Notes: generated by a model from the letters alone, not told the origin. Numbered from the stretch's first letter, positions 27,942 to 36,995 are shown. The stretch: 64,000 nt of DNA from Vibrio brasiliensis LMG 20546 (GCF_000189255.1 NZ_AEVS01000045.1:62001-126000), one strand, 5' to 3'. Translations and numbers: made by a program.

Positions 27942-28586
27942 TTGTACCAACTTTACTATTATCCAAACAACGCAAGCTTAGCCCCGCATTTTCTGCTCCA
28001 TCATATGCAGTTGGACTATCAGTTACTCTTGGTCGACCGTAAGGCAAATTTTCATAAGTCGCCAGAGTACATCAAGCTCAATCCATCAGGTCGTATTCCA
28101 ACTTTGATCTATGACGGTCAGGCTCTATTTGAAAGCCCGGCTATCTGTATTCATTTATGTGAATCACACCCTCAACATCAATTAATGCCTGAGATTGGTG
28201 ACCCGTTACGCCCGCAATTTTTCCAGTGGCTCACCTACCTGAACAATACCCTGCAAGCGGAACTGATGGTGCGCTACTACCCTCATCGTCACACGACTGA
28301 TCAACAAACAGTGCCTGACGTTGTCGCAGCACAAGACCTTCGTATCGCAGAAGCGCTGGAAGTTATCGACCAACAGTTAGCAGGTAAAACTTACCTTCTT
28401 GGTGAGCAACTCTCCGCCTGCGACTACTTTCTGTTTATGCTGGCACTTTGGTCAACACCGATTGAACGTCACCCTATGTCGTTTAATCACTTGGGGCGCT
28501 ACCTGCAACGATTGACTCAGTTACCTTCAATAATTGCAGTGTGTGAAATCGAACAAATCGATATTAGTCCATTTCAAGTCAACTAA
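27942..28586 (+). CDS. Glutathione S-transferase family protein
   Basis: A 214-residue cytoplasmic protein with an N-terminal thioredoxin-like domain (LYYYPNNASLAPHFLLHHM, NPSGRIPTLIYDG with the cis-proline, LFESPAICIHL) and a C-terminal helical domain (YLLGEQLSACDYFLFMLALW). It should bind glutathione; the substrate is unknown. The start is TTG at 27942, with AAGGAG seven bases upstream. It follows the EamA gene after 14 bases and is probably in the same transcript. Confidence 0.88.
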   Translation: MYQLYYYPNNASLAPHFLLHHMQLDYQLLLVDRKANFHKSPEYIKLNPSGRIPTLIYDGQALFESPAICIHLCESHPQHQLMPEIGDPLRPQFFQWLTYLNNTLQAELMVRYYPHRHTTDQQTVPDVVAAQDLRIAEALEVIDQQLAGKTYLLGEQLSACDYFLFMLALWSTPIERHPMSFNHLGRYLQRLTQLPSIIAVCEIEQIDISPFQVN

Positions 28587-28689
28587 ACGTTCAGTTGAGG
28601 ATGTTAACTGCTCCTCAACCTGACTTACGGATATTTATATTTTTAGCAAAATCCGGTAAGCTGCTGATAATTTGTAATCAAGGATTGGT

Positions 28690-29046
28690 TTGTTGTTGAT
28701 TAGTCGTTCAACTTTCATTGCGTTTGTTACTACACTGGCCCTGCTGTTAAGCAGTGCTTTAGTGAGCGTACAAGCCAGCGAACCTCTGCTTGAACCACTC
28801 ACTTCGACGCAATTAAGCAGTCGGGATAACTACCAGCTTCACGCTGTTGAATGTCCAAAGTTATCCGGCTTCAGTCAGGCCTCCGGCCATCACTGCTGTG
28901 CGTCGATTTGCTTACTAAAATTACCCACTAACCAGTCCATCTATATTAGCGAACAACCTTTACCAACACTGGTTCCACGTGCGCTGGACGATATCGGCAA
29001 AGCGATCAGTCGTGCACAAACGCTATTTCGCCCTCCAATTGCTTAA
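28690..29046 (+). CDS. Small exported protein, unknown
   Basis: A 118-residue protein with a signal peptide (FIAFVTTLALLLSSALVSVQA/SE) and a short mature part. The mature part holds four cysteines, three of them in SGHHCCASICLL, plus one in VECPKLS. The frame begins with two tandem TTG codons after AAGGA at 28680. The cysteine/histidine cluster and the next gene being dsbA suggest a disulfide- or metal-related role, but this is inference. No family recognised. Confidence 0.6.
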   Translation: MLLISRSTFIAFVTTLALLLSSALVSVQASEPLLEPLTSTQLSSRDNYQLHAVECPKLSGFSQASGHHCCASICLLKLPTNQSIYISEQPLPTLVPRALDDIGKAISRAQTLFRPPIA

Positions 29047-29127
29047 TCTGTTTATTCACTAACTATTGCACCCATGCACTGTTGGCACAGGGGCACTCTC
29101 TATTTTTGAATTAATTAGGATTAAGCA

Positions 29128-29727
29128 ATGAAAAAACTAATTACCCTATTCTCAGCACTTATGCTGTCACTTTCCGTTAATGCAGCACAATTTGAAGAAG
29201 GCACTCACTACAAAGTGTTGGACGTTGAAAAGTCACCGACACCTAAAGTTACCGAGTTCTTCTCTTTCTACTGTCCACACTGTTACAAATTTGAACCAGT
29301 GGTAGAACAACTCAAAGCGAACCTACCAGCGGAAGCTAAGTTAGAAAAAGTGCACGTTGCCTTTATGGGCAGCAACATGGCCGTTCCGATGGCAAAATCT
29401 TACGCAACTATGGTCGCTCTGGATGCAGAAGAAACAATGGTTCCAGCGATGTTTAAGCAGATTCATGAACTGAAAAGTCCACCAAAAGATGAACAGGCAT
29501 TACGCCAGATCTTTATCGACAATGGCATCGACGCCAAAAAGTTCGACTCGGCTTATAACAGCTTTGTGGTTAACTCAATGCAGCGCGGATTCGATAAACA
29601 GTTCAACAAGAGCACTCTGACTGGCGTACCGGGTGTACTGGTTAACAACAAGTACATTGTTAAAGCAGATAAGATTCGCTCTTATGAAGAGTACAACCAG
29701 CTAGTTAACTACCTACTTACTCTGTAG
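29128..29727 (+). CDS. dsbA: Thiol:disulfide interchange protein DsbA
   Basis: DsbA oxidises cysteine pairs of newly exported proteins in the periplasm and is re-oxidised by DsbB. The 199-residue length is usual. The signal peptide ends at residue 19/20 (SVNAAQ), the active site is CPHC (Cys49, Cys52) in [13 protein letters not shown], and the cis-proline loop is [10 protein letters not shown] good ribosome site (AATTAGGATT) precedes the ATG. It is followed by a strong terminator. Confidence 0.95.
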   Translation: MKKLITLFSALMLSLSVNAAQFEEGTHYKVLDVEKSPTPKVTEFFSFYCPHCYKFEPVVEQLKANLPAEAKLEKVHVAFMGSNMAVPMAKSYATMVALDAEETMVPAMFKQIHELKSPPKDEQALRQIFIDNGIDAKKFDSAYNSFVVNSMQRGFDKQFNKSTLTGVPGVLVNNKYIVKADKIRSYEEYNQLVNYLLTL

Positions 29728-29747
29728 TGTTAACGACTTGAAATGTT

Positions 29748-29775
29748 AAAGCCAGAGCAGACGCTCTGGCTTTTT
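29748..29775 (+). terminator. Intrinsic terminator after dsbA
   Basis: AAAGCCAGAGC and GCTCTGGCTTT form an 11-bp stem with a four-base loop, followed by a T run. It lies between dsbA and a convergent small lipoprotein gene. Confidence 0.9.
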
Positions 29776-29795
29776 GTTAGTTCATAATCCGTGGT

Positions 29796-29963
29796 TTAGC
29801 AGCGACCTTTTTTGGCCTGTCCCGGCGGGCAAAAACCGGAGTTTGAATCCGACTCTTTATTAGAGACCCTAACCTCCATATCTCGATACTCACCTTCGAC
29901 ACTGTTGATTTGGCAACCAGAAACAAAAAGGCTAACTGCAAACGTCAACCACAACTTTTTCAT
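29796..29963 (-). CDS. Small lipoprotein, 55 residues
   Basis: A short gene on the minus strand. It starts MKKLWLTFAVSLFVSGC, a signal peptide with a lipobox (VSGC, lipid-bearing Cys17), and has a 38-residue mature tail with two further cysteines (GFCPPG and a C-terminal GRC). AAGGAG lies eight bases before the ATG, an excellent ribosome site. Ser at +2 would be outer-membrane directing; here +2 is Gln, which also does not signal retention in the inner membrane. The two cysteines next to dsbA are suggestive of a disulfide. Function unknown. Confidence 0.8.
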   Translation of the reverse strand: MKKLWLTFAVSLFVSGCQINSVEGEYRDMEVRVSNKESDSNSGFCPPGQAKKGRC

Positions 29964-30082
29964 CGTTAGAACTCCTTATATTTTCCGCAGACTTTAATCC
30001 TTTGTGGCGCTACTATGTCATTGAGCGGTTAAGTTCTGTTTTGCTCTGGTAAAGAGCGTATTAATTAAGGGAGAGCATCACA

Positions 30083-30772
30083 TTGGCATTGGAAAAATTC
30101 GACGACATTTACCATCGGGCAGCGCAACGCAAAGGTGGTGAGGGACAACTCGAGTCACTGCTATCTAAGCCATTGACCAACGAACAGTTGCAACAGATTA
30201 GTAATGACCGCTGGCTTTCTGCGTTCAGTATGAAGGTGTTTCAGAGTGGCATTTCGTGGAAAGTCGTGCGCAATAAATGGCCCAATTTCGAGAAACTCTT
30301 CTTTGGCTTTAAAGTTGAACCACTACTGATGCTCTCTGATGAGCAGTGGGATATCAAAGCTTCAGATACCAGTATTATTCGTCATCACGCTAAAGTCAGA
30401 TCAATCCAGGCTAATGCTCAAATGATTCACCACGCCTCGTTAGAACACGGCAGCTTTGGCGATATGATTGCCAACTGGCCAGGTGAGGATATTACAGGCT
30501 TATGGAGCTATCTGAAAAAGCACGGCAATCGTCTTGGCGGTAACACTGGGCCATATAGCTTACGCCAAATGGGCGTCGATACTTTTATTCTGTCTGGTGA
30601 TGTTGAGAGTTACTTACGCAACTATAAAATCATCGAAGGTGGTCGAGATACAAAACGTTCAATGGCTGCAGCCAATAAAGCGTTTTGTCATTGGCAACAG
30701 GAAAGCGGCCGGTCTTTAACAGAAATTAGTCAAACCATTGCCTTTAGCACGGGTGATAATCGAGTCGCTTAA
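30083..30772 (+). CDS. DNA-3-methyladenine glycosylase I family protein
   Basis: A 229-residue DNA base-excision enzyme related to Tag, which removes 3-methyladenine. The core matches: FQSGISWKVVRNKWPNFEK, SIIRHHAKVRSIQANAQM and GGNTGPYSLRQMGVDTF. The cysteine/histidine zinc site of E. coli Tag near both ends is missing: the N-terminus (MALEKFDDIYHRAAQR) has no Cys and the C-terminus differs. It is therefore a Tag-like subgroup. TTG start at 30083, with AAGGGAGAG upstream. Its stop overlaps the stop of the convergent GNAT gene by four bases. Confidence 0.8.
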   Translation: MALEKFDDIYHRAAQRKGGEGQLESLLSKPLTNEQLQQISNDRWLSAFSMKVFQSGISWKVVRNKWPNFEKLFFGFKVEPLLMLSDEQWDIKASDTSIIRHHAKVRSIQANAQMIHHASLEHGSFGDMIANWPGEDITGLWSYLKKHGNRLGGNTGPYSLRQMGVDTFILSGDVESYLRNYKIIEGGRDTKRSMAAANKAFCHWQQESGRSLTEISQTIAFSTGDNRVA

Positions 30773-31317
30773 CCCTGAATCCATTGGTCACGAGTAATTC
30801 GATATAAACAATGGCGTTGCAATCGATGACCACTCGGTAATTTCGGGTGGTCAAAATCCTCGTCGATGTTAACCATACCGAGTTTTTTCATTACCTGCTG
30901 TGAAGGATGGTTCTGTAAGGCCGTAAATGAATAGACTTGTTCCAACTCTAGCTGATTAAACGCGTAATCGAGCGCAGCACGCGCAGCTTCCGGTGCATAG
31001 CCATTGCCCCAAAACTTTTCAGCCAAACGCCAGCCAATTTCCACCAAAGGCGCATTGGGGATACCACTGTCTGCTGCTTGTTGATGTAAACCAACAAAAC
31101 CGATGAACTCTTGGGTCTGTTTTACTTCTACCGCCCAAAACCCCCAACCTCTCTGCTCGATAAGCTGACGAATGATCTCTGCCTGAGCATCACTCTGCTC
31201 GCCGGTCAACAGCGAAGGAAAATAGCGCATCACATTATGGTCGGCATTGAGATCTCGGTATGATGGTAAGTCTGAATCACGCCATTGCCTTAGGATTAAC
31301 CTCTCTGTGTCTATCAT
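30769..31317 (-). CDS. GNAT acetyltransferase (RimJ/RimL type)
   Basis: A 182-residue acetyltransferase of the Acetyltransf_3 group. IDTERLILRQWRDSDLPSY is the classic opening, followed by EIGWRLAEKFWGNGYAPEAA (motif A with the acetyl-CoA loop) and ALQNHPSQQVMKKLGMV (motif B). Members acetylate protein N-termini, antibiotics or small amines; the target here is unknown. It lies 31 bases after ohrR on the same strand and may be co-transcribed with it. Confidence 0.85.
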   Translation of the reverse strand: MIDTERLILRQWRDSDLPSYRDLNADHNVMRYFPSLLTGEQSDAQAEIIRQLIEQRGWGFWAVEVKQTQEFIGFVGLHQQAADSGIPNAPLVEIGWRLAEKFWGNGYAPEAARAALDYAFNQLELEQVYSFTALQNHPSQQVMKKLGMVNIDEDFDHPKLPSGHRLQRHCLYRITRDQWIQG

Positions 31318-31348
31318 TGATAATGCCTCCCTGCTGGTTTAAATCGGA

Positions 31349-31810
31349 TTATTGGTCGAGTGTTTTCACCACTTTTTCGCATAACTTCTTGAGCAGCAGT
31401 AGCTCATCGAGATCAAGCTGGATTTTGCATTTCATTTCCGCAGGTACTTGTAGTGCTTGCTGCTTAAGATCAGCACCCGCCTCTGTAAGCTTCAACACTC
31501 GAACGCGTTCATCCTGTTCGCTACGCCCCCTCACTACAAAACCTTTACTTTCCAGACGTTTAAGCAGTGGAGTCAGGGTTCCTGAGTCGAGATGCAAGCG
31601 GCTACCAACATCTTTTACACTTACACCGTCGTTTTGCCACAACACCATCATGACCAGATATTGTGAATAGGTCAGTTCAAGTTTATCCAGTAGTGGACGA
31701 TAGGTTCGAATCACTGCATTTGACGCGCTATAAAGCGGAAAACAGACCTGATTATCGAGCAATAAACTTTGTTCCGCCGATAGCGGGCCGTCACTTTCAC
31801 AGTAAGACAT
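31349..31810 (-). CDS. ohrR: Organic hydroperoxide sensor OhrR (MarR family)
   Basis: A 153-residue repressor. The reactive N-terminal cysteine is Cys23 in LDNQVCFPLYSASN, the residue oxidised by organic peroxides in OhrR. The winged helix covers TYSQYLVMMVLWQNDGVSVKDVGSRLHLDSGTLTPLLKRLESKG in order. It should repress ohr until oxidised. The start at 31810 (MSYCES) is preferred; ten more residues in frame to 31840 lack family similarity. It is divergent from ohr with palindromic sites between. Confidence 0.92.
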   Translation of the reverse strand: MSYCESDGPLSAEQSLLLDNQVCFPLYSASNAVIRTYRPLLDKLELTYSQYLVMMVLWQNDGVSVKDVGSRLHLDSGTLTPLLKRLESKGFVVRGRSEQDERVRVLKLTEAGADLKQQALQVPAEMKCKIQLDLDELLLLKKLCEKVVKTLDQ

Positions 31811-31827
31811 AATCCACCTCAAAAAAT

Positions 31828-31900
31828 AAATTGCGCACAATATACTTGCATTCGACCTAAGTTACGATATAAGATTGCTAGCAATTAGATTGCACACAAC
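31828..31900. promoter_or_regulatory. OhrR-type operator region between ohrR and ohr
   Basis: Three related sites lie in the 109-base gap: AATTGCGCACAATA at 31829-31842, the perfect palindrome ATTGCTAGCAAT at 31874-31885, and ATTGCACACAAC at 31889-31900. The first and third share ATTGCRCACAA. OhrR operators are AT-rich dyads with ATTG/CAAT arms, so these are good candidates. Exact binding is not shown. Confidence 0.65.
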
Positions 31901-31919
31901 TTAAATTGGGAAGATAACA

Positions 31920-32342
31920 ATGACAACTTTATACCAAACACAAGCAACCGCATTAGCAGGACGTAATGGACAAGTCTCAACGGACGACGGTCTGCTGGAT
32001 TTAGAACTGGCCTACCCTAAAGAGATGGGTGGCAGTGGCGCAGCGACAAACCCAGAGCAGCTTTTCGCTGCGGGTTACTCAGCATGTTTTTCAAATGCCA
32101 TTCTTCATGTTGCCCGTGAAGCGAAAGTGGCACTTAAATCAGCACCAGTGACCGCTCAAGTTGGTATTGGCCCTAATCAACAAGGTGGCTTCGCGCTTAC
32201 CGTTAGCTTAGCAGCGACTCTTGAACTACCACAACAACAAGCCCTTGAACTGGTTAAAGTTGCGCACCAGGTCTGCCCTTACTCAAATGCTGTTCGCGGT
32301 AACATCGATGTGGAAGTGACTGTTAACGGCGAAGCACTTTAA
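31920..32342 (+). CDS. ohr: Organic hydroperoxide resistance protein Ohr
   Basis: A 140-residue thiol peroxidase that reduces organic hydroperoxides with lipoyl-protein or dithiol donors. The two catalytic cysteines are Cys56 in AGYSACFSNAI and Cys119 in AHQVCPYSNAVRGN, both in canonical settings; the conserved NPEQLFAAG precedes the first. It is controlled by the divergent OhrR. It ends in a terminator shared with metE. Confidence 0.96.
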   Translation: MTTLYQTQATALAGRNGQVSTDDGLLDLELAYPKEMGGSGAATNPEQLFAAGYSACFSNAILHVAREAKVALKSAPVTAQVGIGPNQQGGFALTVSLAATLELPQQQALELVKVAHQVCPYSNAVRGNIDVEVTVNGEAL

Positions 32343-32387
32343 GCAGACAGGGACAGACTCCATTGCCAACTGTGATGTCTGAAAACG

Positions 32388-32420
32388 ATAATGCCGACCA
32401 TTGGGTCGGCATTATTGTTT
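32388..32420. terminator. Convergent terminator between ohr and metE
   Basis: ATAATGCCGACC with GGTCGGCATTAT, a 12-bp stem and four-base loop, followed by TGTTTT on the plus side. It lies between convergent genes and probably serves both. Confidence 0.85.
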
Positions 32421-32435
32421 TATCGATTCAAGGCT

Positions 32436-34721
32436 TTACGCTTGATAGGATTTTCGCAGCTCCTTCGCCGCCAGTACCATATTTGACAATGACGCTTCTG
32501 TCTCCTGCCAGTTACGGGTTTTCAAACCACAATCCGGGTTAACCCATAGTCGCTGGGCTGGGATCTTCTCAGCAGCTTTGCTTATCAATCCTTCAATCCA
32601 CTCCTTAGTCGGAATATTTGGTGAATGAATGTCGTAGACACCCGGCCCGATCTCGTTCGGATAGTTAAATTCTTCAAACGCTTTGAGCAGTTCCATGTTC
32701 GAGCGCGAGGTTTCGATGGTAATCACATCTGCATCAAGCGCTGCGACTGAGTCAATGATCTCATTGAACTCCGAATAACACATGTGAGTATGAATCTGGG
32801 TTTCTGGTTTAGCACTTCCCGCGGATATCTTAAACGCATCCACTGCCCACTCAAGATAAGCTTTGTGGTCACGTTTCTTCAGCGGCAAGCCTTCTCTGAT
32901 CGCTGGTTCATCGATCTGAATAATATTGATACCCGCATCTTGCAAATCTGACACCTCATCACGCAGTGCCAGAGCCAGCTGTTGAGCAATCTGTTTTCGG
33001 CCAATATCTTCACGTGGGAAAGTCCAGCACAGGATAGTCACAGGGCCAGTCAACATACCTTTCATCTGTTTGCTCGTCAGTGATTGCGCATAGGTTGACC
33101 ACTCAACCGTTATGGGTTTCTCACGTTCAATATCTGCAACCACTATCGCTGGCTTCACACAGCGAGAACCGTAACTCTGTACCCAGCCAAATTTGGTGGT
33201 TTGGAAACCCGCTAAATTTTCCGCGAAGTATTCCACCATATCATTGCGTTCAGCTTCTCCGTGAACCAGAACATCGAGATCCAGCGCTTCCTGACGTTTT
33301 ACTGCATCTGAAATGTGACCTTTTAGTGCTTGCTGGTATTCGCCTTCAGACAGATTTCCGTTTCGATACGCACTGCGCTGGAGACGAATTTCACTGGTTT
33401 GAGGAAACGAACCTATCGTCGTGGTTGGGAACAGCGGCAAACCTAGTACTTCGCTTTGGTGAGCAGCACGCTCTGTATAAGGAGCACTTCTCTCAGCCAA
33501 TGATCGAGTAATGCCATTAAGACGTGTTTGCACCAGAGGTTTATTAACATGAGTCGCTGACTTTCGCGCTTGAATTGGGGCGCTATAGGTATCGCAAGCC
33601 AGAATTGCCTTATGGTTTCCGTCCAGCGCTTTACCCAATAGAGCCACTTCCGTCACTTTCTGTTTAGCGAATGCAAACCAGCTACGAACTTCATTAGTTA
33701 AAGTGGGCTCTAGATCCAGATCGACCGGACTGTGCAGCAGCGAGCAGGAACTTGCCACCCATAACCTGTCACCCAGAGTATCTTTTAACGGTTGCAACAG
33801 AGCTAACTGAGCACTCAAATCTGCGCGCCATACGTTGCGACCGTTCACAACACCTGCTGATAAAACCCAGTCTTGAGGTAGTTTCTCCACCACCAGCTCA
33901 AGCTGCTGTGGCGATGCCGACAGGTCGATGTGTAAGCCATCAACGGACAGTTCGACAATCTTGTCGATGCTGTCGACTACAGAATCAAAATAGGTTGTCA
34001 GTAGTACCTTCACATCGCTACGAATCACCTGATAAGCAAGCTTAAATGAGTCTAGCCACGCTTTATCCAACTCAAGCGCTAAGATCGGTTCATCGATTTG
34101 TACCCACTCAACCCCTTGCTTCGCCAATTTAGCCAGAATAGTCTGGTAAGCGGTCAGCAGACGTGGCAGCAGGGATAAACGATCAAAGTCTGGCTCAACC
34201 TCCTTGCCCAGGTAGAGGTAGCTTAGCGGTCCGAGTAATACTGGTTTGACTCTGTTGCCAGTCTTAATCGCTTCGTTCACTTCTTCAAATAGCTGAGGCC
34301 AGCTGACTTCAAAGCTGTCGTCCTTGCTAAACTCCGGCACGATGTAATGGTAATTAGTGTTGAACCATTTAGTCATATCAGATGCCGCATTACCACTGCA
34401 GCCACAGCTCGCCTGAGATTGACCACGACCTACCTTAAACAGAGTATCCAGATCCGGGAAACCGTCACGATGGCGCTTTGGAACATGACCAAGCAGCAAT
34501 GTGGTTGTTAAAACCTGATCATACCAGGCAAAATCGCCAGCAGAGACAAAGTCTAGCCCTGCCTCAGCCTGGGTCTGCCAGTTTTTGTGGCGTAGCGTTG
34601 AGCCAAGCTGTTTTAGCTCCGTCTGGTCGATCTCTCCTCGCCAGTATTTCTCCAGCGCAAACTTAAGTTCGCGCTTTTCTCCAATGCGAGGGTAGCCAAG
34701 TATATGTGTCGTCGTAGTCAT
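32436..34721 (-). CDS. metE: Cobalamin-independent methionine synthase
   Basis: A 761-residue enzyme that transfers a methyl group from 5-methyltetrahydropteroyltri-L-glutamate to homocysteine. The C-terminal half carries the zinc ligands in THMCYSE (His and Cys) and NPDCGLKTR (Cys), and [11 protein letters not shown] near residue 605. The N-terminal half ends near residue 420 with the linker before [15 protein letters not shown]. The start gives [20 protein letters not shown], as in the family. Divergent from metR, with MetJ-type boxes close to its promoter region. Confidence 0.97.
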   Translation of the reverse strand: MTTTTHILGYPRIGEKRELKFALEKYWRGEIDQTELKQLGSTLRHKNWQTQAEAGLDFVSAGDFAWYDQVLTTTLLLGHVPKRHRDGFPDLDTLFKVGRGQSQASCGCSGNAASDMTKWFNTNYHYIVPEFSKDDSFEVSWPQLFEEVNEAIKTGNRVKPVLLGPLSYLYLGKEVEPDFDRLSLLPRLLTAYQTILAKLAKQGVEWVQIDEPILALELDKAWLDSFKLAYQVIRSDVKVLLTTYFDSVVDSIDKIVELSVDGLHIDLSASPQQLELVVEKLPQDWVLSAGVVNGRNVWRADLSAQLALLQPLKDTLGDRLWVASSCSLLHSPVDLDLEPTLTNEVRSWFAFAKQKVTEVALLGKALDGNHKAILACDTYSAPIQARKSATHVNKPLVQTRLNGITRSLAERSAPYTERAAHQSEVLGLPLFPTTTIGSFPQTSEIRLQRSAYRNGNLSEGEYQQALKGHISDAVKRQEALDLDVLVHGEAERNDMVEYFAENLAGFQTTKFGWVQSYGSRCVKPAIVVADIEREKPITVEWSTYAQSLTSKQMKGMLTGPVTILCWTFPREDIGRKQIAQQLALALRDEVSDLQDAGINIIQIDEPAIREGLPLKKRDHKAYLEWAVDAFKISAGSAKPETQIHTHMCYSEFNEIIDSVAALDADVITIETSRSNMELLKAFEEFNYPNEIGPGVYDIHSPNIPTKEWIEGLISKAAEKIPAQRLWVNPDCGLKTRNWQETEASLSNMVLAAKELRKSYQA

Positions 34722-34784
34722 GTTAGTCGTCCTTTAATTCTGCATCTCGTTATCGCTGTCACCGAACCTTTTCAGAACACCAAA

Positions 34785-34800
34785 AGATGTCTGGATGGCT
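34785..34800 (-). promoter_or_regulatory. MetJ-type met-box pair, metE side
   Basis: AGATGTCT at 34785-34792 is immediately followed by GGATGGCT at 34793-34800, two adjacent 8-mers like the met-box consensus AGACGTCT (7 of 8 and about 5 of 8). MetJ binds two or more adjacent boxes. The pair is about 65 bases upstream of the metE start. Confidence 0.55.
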
Positions 34801-34920
34801 AAACTATCTCGCTAAACTCCGACGCGGACAATCTCCAAATATTCAACATGTTTATTAGAATTCTTCATGAACTACGGATTCTGTTGTCATGAGTCTCATA
34901 AATAGTTAATTTGGATTTAT

Positions 34921-34936
34921 AGACGTCTAGATGTTT
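34921..34936 (+). promoter_or_regulatory. MetJ-type met-box pair, metR side
   Basis: AGACGTCT at 34921-34928 is a perfect met box, followed directly by AGATGTTT at 34929-34936. The tandem spacing of exactly eight bases is what MetJ dimers need. It is about 67 bases upstream of metR, near its likely promoter. Confidence 0.75.
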
Positions 34937-35002
34937 ACACCCCCATAAAAAAGCGCTAGGTTAATTATATTCATGCAAAAAAATCCAATCTGAAGGGAAT
35001 TC

Positions 35003-35914
35003 ATGGTAGAGCTTAAGCACCTCAGGACGTTAACCACATTGCGAGATACCGGTTCGCTGACAGCGACCGCAACAACGCTCCATTTAACTCAGTCTGCGCT
35101 TTCTCATCAGATCAAAGATCTTGAAGCACGGATTGGCGGGCAACTGTTTCTGCGTAAAACGCGGCCAGTAAAATTTACTTCTGAAGGAGAGATTTTTCTC
35201 AATCTGGCTGATGAGATACTGCCGAGAATAGCCAAAGCTGAGAATGAGATCGCCAGCCTCAAGGAAGACGTTAATGGTCGTTTGCATATGGCGATTGAGT
35301 GTCACTCCTGTTTTCAATGGTTAATGCCTGCCCTTAAGGAATATCAGGTAGCCTGGCCAAGTGTTACCTTAGATTTCTCCTCTGGGTTTGGTTTTGAGCC
35401 CTTACCTGCCCTGTTAGCGGGTGAACTGGATTTGGTGATCACATCCGATATTCAACCCCGTTCTGAGGTTCATTATGAGCCACTGTTCGATTTTGAGATG
35501 CGTCTGGTGACTTCAATATCACACCCTTTAGCTCAAAAGCAGACCATTGAGCCCGAGGATCTTGCCGACCAAACTATGCTCTCATATCCAGTGCAGAAAA
35601 GTCGTTTAGATGTGGTGAAGCACTTCTTGCAACCGGTTGGAATAGAGCCAGCAAAGTGGAAACAGGCTGATAATACATTGATGCTCATTCAGATGGTTTC
35701 CGCTGGATTGGGTGTGGCTGCGCTGCCAAACTGGGCAATTAGTGAATTTTCACGTCAGGGCTTAATTGCCAGTATTCCACTCGGCAACGGATTGTGGCGA
35801 CGATTATTCGCCGCAACTCGCCATTCGGACAGAAACAAACGGTACTTACAGGCGTTTTTCAACACTGCGCGTCAGCAATCTCAAAGCCACTTAGAAGGGA
35901 TTAAAACGGTTTAA
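35003..35914 (+). CDS. metR: LysR-type regulator MetR
   Basis: A 303-residue LysR-family activator that uses homocysteine as co-inducer for metE. The N-terminal helix-turn-helix is clear (MVELKHLRTLTTL, SLTATATTLHLTQSALSHQIKDLE, GGQLFLRK). The ligand domain follows, with LHMAIECHSCFQWLMPAL as in MetR. Its divergence from metE and the genomic pairing support the name. Probably repressed by MetJ through the boxes at 34921-34936. Confidence 0.95.
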   Translation: MVELKHLRTLTTLRDTGSLTATATTLHLTQSALSHQIKDLEARIGGQLFLRKTRPVKFTSEGEIFLNLADEILPRIAKAENEIASLKEDVNGRLHMAIECHSCFQWLMPALKEYQVAWPSVTLDFSSGFGFEPLPALLAGELDLVITSDIQPRSEVHYEPLFDFEMRLVTSISHPLAQKQTIEPEDLADQTMLSYPVQKSRLDVVKHFLQPVGIEPAKWKQADNTLMLIQMVSAGLGVAALPNWAISEFSRQGLIASIPLGNGLWRRLFAATRHSDRNKRYLQAFFNTARQQSQSHLEGIKTV

Positions 35915-35917
35915 AGA

Positions 35918-35945
35918 GATCAAAAAAGGAGGCTTCAGCCTCCTT
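35918..35945 (-). terminator. Terminator between metR and the DUF4250 gene
   Basis: AAGGAGGC with GCCTCCTT, an 8-bp stem with a TTCA loop. On the minus strand it is followed by six T, so it serves the DUF4250 gene best; it can also stop metR transcription. Confidence 0.8.
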
Positions 35946-35949
35946 CAGA

Positions 35950-36153
35950 TTATCGTTGGTACGATTTAAACTGGTTCGTTAACGGGTCATAGTTGTAACC
36001 GAGCATATCGAGTTTCCCTACTACCGCTTCAACGTCCATCTCATACATGCTGACTAACTCTTCAAAAGAGTCACACTCCAAACGTAGCTTCTCATTGACA
36101 ATACCCAGTAGAATAATACTGTCAAAGCTACCTGCATTACTAAGATCCATCAT
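35950..36153 (-). CDS. DUF4250 protein
   Basis: A 67-residue cytoplasmic protein. The pattern ILLGIVNEKLRLECDSFEEL, EMDVEAVVGKLDMLGYNYDPLTNQF matches the short DUF4250 family, whose role is unknown. It looks like a compact helical fold. Its own terminator lies downstream; 107 bases separate it from the membrane protein gene that follows on the map. Confidence 0.75.
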   Translation of the reverse strand: MMDLSNAGSFDSIILLGIVNEKLRLECDSFEELVSMYEMDVEAVVGKLDMLGYNYDPLTNQFKSYQR

Positions 36154-36259
36154 CGTCTCCTTTTACGCGCACGCTATTACAAGCCTAGTCGTAAATCGGA
36201 TAATATGAAGTGATTCAGCTCTAATCTTTTCGGCTCAATGGAGCCATTAATCCGCTGGC

Positions 36260-36940
36260 TTAGAGTATGAACAGCGCTTGATTAGACGTTGTAGAGATCA
36301 GAAGAAATGCTAACGCTATTGCCAGTTGCATCTTGTTGATCTCTTTGGAGCTAAGCATATGCCAACACCAGATAACCACCGAAGTAATAAGAAGCGCGAA
36401 ACCAACCAGTAGTGGCTGAGTAACTGCGGTTAACGTTTCTGCTGGCAGCCCTGCCGCTTTTAGCAAGATAGCTAAACTCATCAGCATCGCCGCGACAACA
36501 CCGGTTACTGGCAGAATACGATGAAATGCCTGAAGCCGAGTACGCGCAATAGTCAGCAACAGATGAGCTAACATCGCACCTAGCAGAAACACTTGCACTA
36601 CTACGCTCAGGCTTGCCGCTAACGACGCTTGGGTTGTCACTTCAATCGCGACATAAGCAAGAGCCAGACCATTAGCTAAGTACATCACCCAAATAGGCCC
36701 CTTATCGCGGGTCTTCTTGGTTTGTACTTGGGTATAGAAGTAAGCGATGGCAAATACCACCATCATAGCTTCAATACGTAGCGAAGCGACCGCCAGCCAT
36801 AGGATAGCCAATGTTGGCAGCACTTTATGAATGCGGCCTCTTTGGCCTGGGCAGATGTCGCCCTTTACCAGAATAAGAGTAAGAATGAGCTGCGCACCTA
36901 ACAGCATAGGAGCGAACACGGCAAGTAATTGCTGAACCAT
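36260..36940 (-). CDS. Polytopic membrane protein, unknown
   Basis: A 226-residue protein with about seven hydrophobic helices (LLAVFAPMLLGAQLILTLILV, VLPTLAILWLAVASL, MMVVFAIAYFYTQV, SLSVVVQVFLLGAMLAHLLL, VTGVVAAMLMSLAIL, LLVGFALLITSVVIW, LAIALAFLLIS). No charged catalytic pattern or family stands out. It is 55 bases from the first EAL gene on the same strand, downstream of it, and could be in its transcript. Function unknown. Confidence 0.65.
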   Translation of the reverse strand: MVQQLLAVFAPMLLGAQLILTLILVKGDICPGQRGRIHKVLPTLAILWLAVASLRIEAMMVVFAIAYFYTQVQTKKTRDKGPIWVMYLANGLALAYVAIEVTTQASLAASLSVVVQVFLLGAMLAHLLLTIARTRLQAFHRILPVTGVVAAMLMSLAILLKAAGLPAETLTAVTQPLLVGFALLITSVVIWCWHMLSSKEINKMQLAIALAFLLISTTSNQALFIL

Positions 36941-36995
36941 AGTGTTATCAAATTAAAATAATAATTGGATGCGGATAATAGCAGACTGAACAATT

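Noticed and set aside
34855-34880. MetR recognition site TGAA-N5-TTCA
   Set aside because: TTCATGAA and a TGAA-N7-TTC are present, but neither has the right spacing, so I did not list it.
34722-35002. Cobalamin or SAM riboswitch in the metE leader
   Set aside because: No conserved B12-box or SAM-aptamer sequence seen; the MetJ boxes explain the region better.
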